From positions 1-32,699 of the forward strand of contig JAUIHO010000032.1 of NCBI GenBank assembly GCA_030432035.1: DNA of 32,699 nt, written 5' to 3'. Shown one piece after another: positions 1-6,874 of this stretch; positions within the stretch are counted from its first letter, which is position 1, and each line of letters begins with the position of its first letter. The notes under the pieces were generated by a model. It saw only the letters and a program-made list of their open reading frames with translations. It made no database searches and was not told the DNA's origin. A program made the position numbers and the translations under genes. Source of the DNA: Phycisphaerae bacterium. Its GTDB lineage: Bacteria > Planctomycetota > Phycisphaerae > UBA1845 > UTPLA1.

Positions 1-240
1 CACGCGCCCACGGTCGAGCCCGTTGCGCCGCTGCCCGATCCCGCTTCCGACGAGGCTGAGGCGGACAAAGCCCAACTCGAGCGCCTGGGTCGCGCGATGC
101 TGGATCTCAACGCCGCATCGCGCCGGGCGATGGACGAGGAAAAGCGCGCCGTCGCCGAACCGGCCAAGCCCGACATGCCCGCGGATCCACGCGCCGCCGA
201 GGCCCCTGCCGCCGACGCTGCAGTTGTCGAATCAGTTGTG
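1..240 (+). CDS. 3' part of an acidic, Ala/Pro-rich protein (partial, end uncertain)
   Basis: The first ~230 bases read in frame 1 as an Ala/Glu/Asp/Pro-rich segment with a short helical stretch (residues like LERLGRAMLDL), of the low-complexity type seen in linkers or C-terminal tails. The start lies outside the window. No stop occurs in this frame until 574-576, but beyond about base 231 the frame is only the antisense of the convincing zinc-ribbon gene on the other strand, so the true end is unclear. A second frame stops at 239-241. I do not recognise the family. It may be a gene truncated at about 230, or one overlapping its convergent neighbour. Confidence 0.3.
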
Positions 241-547
241 ATCGTCCCTTGTTTTCCGGCATCGCTTGAATCCTTCGGATCTCCTTTTCGAGATCGTGAC
301 GGCGGCGAATCTTATCCTCGTACAGTGCGGAGGTTTGGGCAATCGCTTGAGCCTCCAATTGTCGTTGTAAATCGGCCCATGCTTTGCTATCACGCTTTGG
401 CGGCACTGGGATTCGGTGTCCCAAATCGGTGCAAGATCGCCCACACATTGCGCAATCGGGCACGCTACGCGTGCTTGTGTATCCGGCGAATTTGTCTCGG
501 CGCACGGCGCTCTTGCAGACAAAGCACACCCAAGTTGACTTCGACAT
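107..547 (-). CDS. small zinc-ribbon protein with basic coiled tail
   Basis: From the ATG at 547 (GGGG Shine-Dalgarno-like run about 9 nt upstream) the protein starts MSKSTWVCFVCK and carries two CxxC knuckles: CFVC near residue 8 and CAMC near residue 33. A conserved-looking 'LGHRIPVPPKRDSKAW' stretch follows, then a charged helical segment. This resembles small hypothetical zinc-ribbon proteins of unknown function found in many bacteria; I infer one structural Zn site. The convincing part ends near base 235 (about residue 105). The last ~40 codons to the TGA at 107-109 are Arg/Pro-rich and read like antisense of the plus-strand frame, so the 3' end may be fused or extended. An upstream ATG at 574 is less likely. 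Confidence 0.6.
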   Translation of the reverse strand: MSKSTWVCFVCKSAVRRDKFAGYTSTRSVPDCAMCGRSCTDLGHRIPVPPKRDSKAWADLQRQLEAQAIAQTSALYEDKIRRRHDLEKEIRRIQAMPENKGRSQLIRQLQRRRQGPRRRVDPRACRAWPVRRRRAFPRPSPGAMRR

Positions 548-576
548 CGTTCTACCCCAAGTGCCGGCGCTCATAA

Positions 577-1045
577 TGGCTGGTTAACTATATCATGCGT
601 GGATCGCTGATAGCCCCTCTGCCGCGCCGTCTTATCGCTGTACAGTTTACCCGACCCGCGTTTTATAGACTGGAAGTTCGTTTAGAGACCGACTCTGCAT
701 GTCAAACTGACGCCCGAACAGCTCGCCAAGGAAAAACTCGCTGAAAATTCTATTTTCCCGAAACCGATCACTCGTTAATGGCGTCTATCCCTACGACGCC
801 AATTGAGTCGAGCAGCAGGTTTGCATCACTTATTGCCAACCGAAGTTTTTCCTTGGCAATGCCAGTGCCCAACCATTACAATAATCGCCGGGCAGGAGAG
901 AAGGCGTCAATACTCTTACCCGATTTGTGCGCGGCGATGTCGTCGCGCTGATACCATTGGTCCGGAGGCCGGCTGGGACCATTTCATTTTCATTCCTGTT
1001 ATTCCCGCTTTGCGCCTCCACGTTTTTGCGAAAAGGAGAATCAGC
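577..1045. other. gene-poor gap with one short relic-like frame
   Basis: No convincing gene is visible. The only protein-like stretch is a frame from about 686 to a TAA at 776-778 that reads KLTPEQLAKEKLAENSIF and ends PKPITR; it has no start codon (TAG at 683-685) and may be the tail of a decayed gene. An in-frame upstream extension of the next gene exists from 803 but lacks a ribosome-binding site and a protein-like composition. Confidence 0.3.
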
Positions 1046-2182
1046 ATGAAGCGTTCGACCATACTGGCGATCGTGTTGGCATGCGTGCTCGGCGCGCCCA
1101 ACGCGTTTGGCCAAAACTATGTCTGGTGGGAAGCCGAAGGGCTTTCACCCGGCGCGCAGGTCCTTAACGACGGGCCTGGCCAAACCCTGCGGTTGTACTG
1201 CGATCAAGCGGTCCAATCGACAGCAATTTTCCGTTGGCACGTCACGATGCGCGTCGCGAACATCGAGCCACTCTTCGGCTGGTCGGTTGACTTTGCCTCA
1301 AACGATCCAACTGTTTCTATCGCCGACTTTGACTACCTCGAGCCATATTTCAATGACGCTGGGCAGTTCGTGGCGTATTTACCGTTTAACGGCGTTAACG
1401 AACAAGTCAGCCTCGGAACCGGCGTAGATCTAATGCAGGACTCATTGGCTGGAACCATCTTTGCGGCTCCCCTGGCTCTCGACGCTAGCGATGGAATTGC
1501 ATGGGAAGTGTTCGAATTCGAGTTGGTCAAATCGTCGGGCATTCCGGTCGGCCAGCCATCCCGAATCTTTGCCCGCACAGGGATGTTTGGTTATGGCCCG
1601 GAGTTTGGCAGTCTTTTCGATGCCATCGTCGGCGCAAACTCCGAGATTGATATCGCTCAGCCGCTGACGGAGTATGCGATCCCAGTGATTACGATCTCTG
1701 GGGTCGGCACGAATGGGAATGGTGATCTAGGTGGCGAACAATCGCCCTGGTTTGTTGCACCACCGCCTCCACCGCCGCCGCCAGCAGATCCCGTATCACC
1801 GCCCCCCGCAGACCCAGTGACACCTCCGGGGCCCGTCGATCCGCTCGATCCGCTAAACAACCCGCCGCCAACGGAGGACCCGACAGCGCCTCCAACTGAC
1901 CCCGGCGATGATTCGAATCCAGACCAACCGGCGGAGGATCAATCAAATGAGGTGATTCAGCCCCCATCTAGTCCGTTGACGGATTTAACCAACGCCATCA
2001 ACGCGGTCACTACTTACGCGCCGACAGTTCTGCCGCCGGTCGATCAGTCGCGCAACGGCGGCCTGTCAAGTCCCCTCGCAACACCATTTGGTGCGTGTGG
2101 CGCGATGGGCGTAGTATCGTTCACGGGTCTGGCGTTTGTCGCGATCGGTCGCGCCGCGGTCCGCAAGCGTCGTCGACGTTAG
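1046..2182 (+). CDS. secreted protein with Pro-rich stalk and C-terminal Cys/TM/Arg sorting-like signal
   Basis: Start chosen at ATG 1046, preceded by AAAAGGAGA; a signal peptide follows (MKRSTILAIVLACVLGAPNAFG, cleavage near residue 23). Product 378 residues. Residues ~25-235 form a beta-rich-looking domain I cannot name. Residues ~236-310 are a Pro/Asp-rich linker with a run of nine prolines and repeated ADPV/PVDPLDP units, typical of an extended stalk. The C-terminus is tripartite: a CGAMG box, an ~18-residue hydrophobic segment, then RKRRRR. That layout matches the general plan of MYXO-CTERM, PEP-CTERM and related sorting signals, although no PEP motif is present. I infer envelope anchoring or processing. 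Function of the ectodomain unknown. Confidence 0.75.
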   Translation: MKRSTILAIVLACVLGAPNAFGQNYVWWEAEGLSPGAQVLNDGPGQTLRLYCDQAVQSTAIFRWHVTMRVANIEPLFGWSVDFASNDPTVSIADFDYLEPYFNDAGQFVAYLPFNGVNEQVSLGTGVDLMQDSLAGTIFAAPLALDASDGIAWEVFEFELVKSSGIPVGQPSRIFARTGMFGYGPEFGSLFDAIVGANSEIDIAQPLTEYAIPVITISGVGTNGNGDLGGEQSPWFVAPPPPPPPPADPVSPPPADPVTPPGPVDPLDPLNNPPPTEDPTAPPTDPGDDSNPDQPAEDQSNEVIQPPSSPLTDLTNAINAVTTYAPTVLPPVDQSRNGGLSSPLATPFGACGAMGVVSFTGLAFVAIGRAAVRKRRRR

Positions 2183-2213
2183 GCACAGTAGTGTATACTC
2201 GAATTCGTGGTTC

Positions 2214-2239
2214 TCGATTCGCGTCGTCCATCGAATCGA
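2214..2239. other. intergenic 8-bp stem, 10-nt loop hairpin
   Basis: TCGATTCG (2214-2221) and CGAATCGA (2232-2239) are perfect inverted arms, 32 bases after the stop of the stalk-protein gene. No T-run follows in either direction, so a classical intrinsic terminator is not supported. Confidence 0.3.
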
Positions 2240-2294
2240 AATGACGCGGCTCGTTAATTCCCGGTTTGAGTGTTCAACCTTTTCATGTGGTCGT

Positions 2295-2326
2295 CGTCCG
2301 TCTAGCATGTTTGCATGCCACGGACG
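2295..2326 (+). promoter_or_regulatory. hairpin enclosing the start codon of the DUF115 gene
   Basis: CGTCCG (2295-2300) pairs with CGGACG (2321-2326), and inside it GCATG (2305-2309) pairs with CATGC (2314-2318). The ATG at 2315 lies in the inner stem and no Shine-Dalgarno is evident upstream. This may be a translation-limiting structure or chance pairing. Confidence 0.22.
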
Positions 2327-4258
2327 GCGACCATCAATGAGACCTTCCTTGCCAATATGCGCCAGCTCTGGCGCAGCGACCCGCAGTTGGCCTGGGCCGT
2401 CGATCAACTCCCCTTCGACGCGAGCTTGAATGTCATCGAATCGCGCAAAGGCCCGCCGACTGCCAGCGTGATGACCGACGACTGCCGCACGTTATTCCTT
2501 CATAGTAAATACGACCCGCAGCGTGAAGCCGCGGATCTTTGTAAGCAGCTCGACGCGGAGCGCGCGGCGTGTGTGGTTCTCAACGGCTTCGGCCTTGGCC
2601 ATGCGATTAAGGCGATTCACGAACAACTTGGGAACGACACCGTTGTATTCGTGACGGAACCCGATCTCGTCACAATCAAAACGGCGTTGGAAGAAGTCGA
2701 CTTGGCTCGCGAATTGGCGACCGGCCACGTGCGAATCATCACGCGACTCGATAAGGACTACCTGCACGACACGCTAACGCCCTATTCGACGCAATTGATG
2801 CTCGGCACAGTCTTCGCCGTTCCGACCGTCGCGCGCGACCATCACGCCGTATTCCACGAGCAAGCTCGCCAGGCGATTCTCGATTATGCGTCGTTCGCCA
2901 AAATGTCGCTCACGACGTTGGTCCGCAATGCGGAAGTGACTTGCCGCAACATCGCAAACAACCTTCCGACATATATCACGACGCCGCCGCCGGATCTGTT
3001 AAAGGGCGCGTGCAAAGGCATGCCGTCGGTATTGGTCGCGGCCGGTCCGTCATTGCGGAAAAACATCGCACAACTCGCCGACCTACGTGACAAAGCCATC
3101 ATCATCGCCGCGCAAACGACGCTCCGACCGCTCCTAGAACGCAACATCGTTCCCCACTTCGTCACGACGCTCGACTTCAGCGATTTATCGAAACACTTCT
3201 TCGAAGGTTTGCGCATCCCGGAAGAAGTTATCTTGGTCGCAGAACCAAAGGCGTCTTGGGCTGTAATCGATGCGTTTCGTGCGGCCGTGGATGGTACGCC
3301 GCGCGTCGTGATGCTCGATAATAAATTTGCGAGACATTGCCTTGGCGATCGCCTTGCCGGTCGCGCACGAATCGAACCCGGCGCGACCGTCATGCACCTG
3401 GCGTTTTACTTAGCTCAATGGCTGGGTTGCGATCCGATAGCGTTCATCGGCCAAGATTTATCCTTCGGCGACCACACGTATTACGCCCCCGGCGTCGAAA
3501 TGCACCGAACGTGGCAGCCCGAGTTGGGCCGCTTTTGTACACTCGAAATGAAAGAGTGGGAACGCATCGCGCGGCATCGTCCGATCCTACGGCAAGTAGA
3601 AGGCATCGACGGCACGACAATTTACACCGACGAACAGATGCATACCTATTTGCAACAATTCGAGCGCGACTTTGCCCGCGCACCGCAGACGGTGATCGAC
3701 GCAACGGAGGGTGGTGCCCGTAAGCACGGTGCCGACACGATGACTCTCGCCGGTGCGAGTGCAAAGTGGCAATCATCTGCCGCGGATTGGTCAACGCCGC
3801 TAACGCGCTACACGTGGGCCAATCTCGCGTTAGTTCCGGATGCGATTCGCGCTTTGAATGAACGATTAACGTCGCTCGATCAATTTGAAGCATTATGTCG
3901 CGATACGGAGAGCATCCTCATCGAGTTAGAAGACCTGATCGAACGCCCCGACGTATTCAACCGCCGCATCGCGCGGGTTGATGAACTTCGCACGCTAGTC
4001 CAAATGCAAGGCCTCATCTTCCGAATGGTGCGCGACGTATCGCAACAGGCCGAGTTACAAAAAATTTCGTCGGATCGCCGCCTTTCGAAAGACGCACCGG
4101 ATGATGCTGTCCGAGCGCACCGACAACTGCGACGGGACCGCAGCTTTATCGAATCTATGTTAGACGGCTGCACGCGGTTGCGACGCATTTTGCAGGACGC
4201 CGTTGAACGATTCGATCGTCATACGATGAATAAGAATGACGTAGGTGGCCAACCATGA
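2315..4258 (+). CDS. DUF115 / motility-accessory-factor (Maf)-like glycosyltransferase
   Basis: 647 residues. The centre (about 235-345) carries the DUF115 (PF01973) signature: a glycine-rich strand-loop 'VLVAAGPSLRKNI', then 'IIIAAQTTLRPLLERNIVPHFVTTLDFSD', and later 'FIGQDLSF' with acidic residues. Families with this domain include the flagellin-modifying Maf proteins, which transfer nonulosonic acids to Ser/Thr, and the archaeal pterin kinase MptE. The size and N-terminal region (ETFLANMRQLWRSDPQLAWA) fit the Maf-like group. It is predicted cytoplasmic, with no signal or membrane segment. The stop overlaps the start of the next gene (ATGA at 4255-4258), so the two are translationally coupled and probably act in one glycosylation pathway. 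The acceptor is unknown; no flagellin is in the window. Confidence 0.8.
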   Translation: MPRTATINETFLANMRQLWRSDPQLAWAVDQLPFDASLNVIESRKGPPTASVMTDDCRTLFLHSKYDPQREAADLCKQLDAERAACVVLNGFGLGHAIKAIHEQLGNDTVVFVTEPDLVTIKTALEEVDLARELATGHVRIITRLDKDYLHDTLTPYSTQLMLGTVFAVPTVARDHHAVFHEQARQAILDYASFAKMSLTTLVRNAEVTCRNIANNLPTYITTPPPDLLKGACKGMPSVLVAAGPSLRKNIAQLADLRDKAIIIAAQTTLRPLLERNIVPHFVTTLDFSDLSKHFFEGLRIPEEVILVAEPKASWAVIDAFRAAVDGTPRVVMLDNKFARHCLGDRLAGRARIEPGATVMHLAFYLAQWLGCDPIAFIGQDLSFGDHTYYAPGVEMHRTWQPELGRFCTLEMKEWERIARHRPILRQVEGIDGTTIYTDEQMHTYLQQFERDFARAPQTVIDATEGGARKHGADTMTLAGASAKWQSSAADWSTPLTRYTWANLALVPDAIRALNERLTSLDQFEALCRDTESILIELEDLIERPDVFNRRIARVDELRTLVQMQGLIFRMVRDVSQQAELQKISSDRRLSKDAPDDAVRAHRQLRRDRSFIESMLDGCTRLRRILQDAVERFDRHTMNKNDVGGQP

Positions 4259-5889
4259 CGCACAAAGTCATTACCGCCATCTACGTCGATTTGGAGACCA
4301 ATCCGCTCGGCCTTCCGTCGCGTCTGGCACACGATCTTGCCGGTAAGCCGATTCTGCGACACACGGTTGAACGTGCACTCGCCATCGATGCCGTGTCGTC
4401 GACACACATATTGTGTCACGCTTCCCAACGTTCGGCCGTTGCTGATTTGCTCGAAGGGTTACCCGTTACGCTGGACACGCATCAGGCTCCGCCCCCTCCG
4501 TATCGCGAATTGGTCCGCAGTTCGCGCAGTTGGGGACTCGATAGCTGGCGCGGTGGCGTAGGCTCGCTGTGCACATTCGACGAAGATTGCCACGTCGAAT
4601 TGCTGGCCGCGCTCCAACAGAAAACGAATGCCGATTCGATACTCACGATTCCCGCCGCAGCACCATTGATCGATCCGGTACTATGCGGCGCGCTCATCGC
4701 CCATCATCGCGAGTCTATACAAGCGTCTGAATTGACGATCGTGCAAGCGCCGCCGGGCTTGAACGCAATGGTCATGTCGGCTAACACGATTCAACAGTTG
4801 CGGCAAATCGCGATGCCGCCGGGAGCGTTGCTCGTCTATCAACCCGATAGCCCCGTCGCCGACCTGACCGGTCGGGAAGGTTGTTACCGCCCGGCCACGG
4901 AAATTGTTCATGCGTCGGGCCGTTTGTTAGCGGATACGCAACGGTCTTGGAAACGCATCGAGCGCATAGTTGAAGCCGATGGTTTGAATTGGGATGCCGC
5001 GCAGATAGCACGATGGCTGATCGACGATGAAACGACGCGTATTGACGACGTACCGCGCGAGATCGAAATCGAACTCACGACTGACTGCCAATTCGCGACG
5101 GATGACCGCGCCTTTCCGCGTGGCGAATACGTCCCCTCTCGCGGCCCATTCCCCGTTTCCGCATTAGAAAGCGTCCTTTCAATCTGCCGACGCTACGACG
5201 ATGTTCGCGTCATGCTCGGCGGTTTCGGCGAGCCAACGCTGCATCCTCACTTTGCCGACATCTGCCGACAACTGCGCGATGCCGGTGCGCTAGCGATTGG
5301 CATCCGCAGTAATGGGCTCGCAATCCCCGGTGCTGTTGAAACCGCATTGTTTGAAACTCCAGTCGATGTCATCGAAATCACGCTCGATGCTGCAACGCCG
5401 GAAACGTACCAACGCATGCACGGTCGCGATGGTTTCGAAACAGTCGTATCGACGATGGAGCGACTCATGCAACGACGGCGCGATTTGCAATCGGTACGTC
5501 CGTTGATCGTGCCATCGATGGTGAAGTGTGCCGAAACCCTCGATGACGTGGAGCCGTTCGTCGATCGCTGGCAACGCGCGTTTGGCATGTACGCATTGCG
5601 GGGCATCAGCGACTACGGCGGCAATTGGCATCCGGACCGCGCCGTCCGATTTTCCACCGCCCCCGGAAATTGCACCGGCTGCCGCCGCACGCGTACGCGA
5701 TTGATGATACTAGCAGATGGAACCGTAACGACGTGCGATCAGGATTTCGCTGGTAAGCAGGAACTGGGCAACTTGCGAAATGCAGACATTGAAAAATGGT
5801 GGCAATCGAACGCGCTCGGCAATACGCGCATCGGCGAGTTTTCGAGCTTACTGTTGTGCCAAAATTGTCAGGAATGGCACCGACCGTAG
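4255..5889 (+). CDS. nucleotidyltransferase-like + radical SAM/SPASM-like fusion with degenerate active sites
   Basis: 544 residues. Residues ~5-240 align by eye with the SpsF/NeuA-type cytidylyltransferase fold (LPSRLAHDLAGKPILRHTVE; ILTIPAAAPLIDP), but the usual nucleotide-binding R-LPGK is LGLPSR and the metal-binding GD before PLIDP is Ala-Ala. Residues ~270-470 resemble a radical SAM barrel (EIELTTDC; GGFGEPTLHPHF; SNGL), yet the CX3CX2C cluster motif keeps only Cys278; positions 282 and 285 are Thr and Arg. In contrast the C-terminal SPASM-like cysteines are intact (Cys473, 476, 494, 535, 538). It therefore looks like a double pseudoenzyme, or a protein using only the C-terminal cluster. 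Coupled by ATGA overlap to the DUF115 gene; likely a partner in sugar activation or glycan transfer. Confidence 0.7.
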   Translation: MTHKVITAIYVDLETNPLGLPSRLAHDLAGKPILRHTVERALAIDAVSSTHILCHASQRSAVADLLEGLPVTLDTHQAPPPPYRELVRSSRSWGLDSWRGGVGSLCTFDEDCHVELLAALQQKTNADSILTIPAAAPLIDPVLCGALIAHHRESIQASELTIVQAPPGLNAMVMSANTIQQLRQIAMPPGALLVYQPDSPVADLTGREGCYRPATEIVHASGRLLADTQRSWKRIERIVEADGLNWDAAQIARWLIDDETTRIDDVPREIEIELTTDCQFATDDRAFPRGEYVPSRGPFPVSALESVLSICRRYDDVRVMLGGFGEPTLHPHFADICRQLRDAGALAIGIRSNGLAIPGAVETALFETPVDVIEITLDAATPETYQRMHGRDGFETVVSTMERLMQRRRDLQSVRPLIVPSMVKCAETLDDVEPFVDRWQRAFGMYALRGISDYGGNWHPDRAVRFSTAPGNCTGCRRTRTRLMILADGTVTTCDQDFAGKQELGNLRNADIEKWWQSNALGNTRIGEFSSLLLCQNCQEWHRP

Positions 5890-5914
5890 CCGTCTAGGCA
5901 ATCACATCGAAACG

Positions 5915-6850
5915 CTACCGCGATTCCCAACGCGTAACCGCCTCCGCCAGCGTTTCAAACTGAAACGACTCGAGCAACCGATGCAGTCGCGCTTCGATGC
6001 GTTTACGGAACATCCCTTGCGTCATGCCGCGCCAGGGCGAAAAGCGAAGACCATCCCAGCGATGTTCTTGAATGCCGTCGATATCCAGTTCGTACGGATG
6101 CATATACAACACGGCCGGTTGACCGCGTCGATTGCTTAGCGAAATCGCCGTGCGAACCAACTGCCCCGGCAACAGCCGAAAGTAACCTCCGCCGGCAATG
6201 GGCAAGCTTCGTCCCACCACACGCACTGTTGCTGGCGGCGCTTCGATCAATTGCATACCCGCCCAGCGATGAAACTCGCGTGGAGCGCCGGCAATGCCGT
6301 AGCGCGGATGTCGAATCGGAAATACGCTCGAATCGTAACGCAGACCCAACCGCTGCAGGATCTCACCCGCCCAGCGCGTTTCTTTGACAATACTAAACGC
6401 CGGTGCGCGATAGCCGATCGGTCGCGTGCCCGTCAACATCGTCAGAATATCGATGCTGCGCTGCACGTCGTCTTCAAACCGATCGGGCGTAATATTCGTG
6501 AGCAGTTCGTGACCGTGCCCGTGCGACGCGATCTCGTGACCGTCGTCTTGCACCATACGAATCAAATCGGGATAGCGGTCTGCGACTTTGGTAAGAACGA
6601 AAAACGTGGCGCGCACGCTGTGCCAGCGCAGGATTCGCAGAATTTGTTTCGTATTGTCGACCACCCGGCCGGAAATCTCGTGATGCGGCCCTAAGACGGC
6701 AATCGGCCAGTCCTCTAGATCGACCGTGAAGACATTGCGCACGGACGTATCGACCGGCAGCTCATGCCGGTTGGTTCGATCGACTTGGGTTGGCTCGCTA
6801 ACGACAGTCGCCTGCCGTAGCGCCGGCCCCGTTTCGATTGCGCGCGCCAT
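5915..6850 (-). CDS. XrtA/PEP-CTERM-type polysaccharide deacetylase
   Basis: 311 residues. NodB-type catalytic domain: the opening acidic motif FTVDLEDW (Asp44, Asp47), metal-binding His110 and His114 in ASHGHGHE, and the RAPAFS motif (Arg148). The C-terminal third (YFRLLPGQ, VLYMHPYELD) matches the DUF3473 extension typical of XrtA-system deacetylases (TIGR03006), which modify exopolysaccharide alongside exosortase-dependent export. No signal peptide is seen. Last gene of the long minus-strand run, 24 bp after the M16 peptidase and convergent with the radical-SAM fusion (25-bp gap). The start at 6850 has a weak AAGG upstream. Residues 1-37 are poorly conserved-looking, so a slightly later start is possible. 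Substrate inferred, not visible. Confidence 0.85.
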   Translation of the reverse strand: MARAIETGPALRQATVVSEPTQVDRTNRHELPVDTSVRNVFTVDLEDWPIAVLGPHHEISGRVVDNTKQILRILRWHSVRATFFVLTKVADRYPDLIRMVQDDGHEIASHGHGHELLTNITPDRFEDDVQRSIDILTMLTGTRPIGYRAPAFSIVKETRWAGEILQRLGLRYDSSVFPIRHPRYGIAGAPREFHRWAGMQLIEAPPATVRVVGRSLPIAGGGYFRLLPGQLVRTAISLSNRRGQPAVLYMHPYELDIDGIQEHRWDGLRFSPWRGMTQGMFRKRIEARLHRLLESFQFETLAEAVTRWESR

Positions 6851-6874
6851 ACCTTAAAGATCGGCTGTTGGCGG

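Noticed and set aside
803..1045. N-terminal extension of the stalk protein
   Set aside because: No ribosome-binding site and Arg/Cys-rich random-looking sequence, whereas ATG 1046 has AAAAGGAGA and starts a clean signal peptide.
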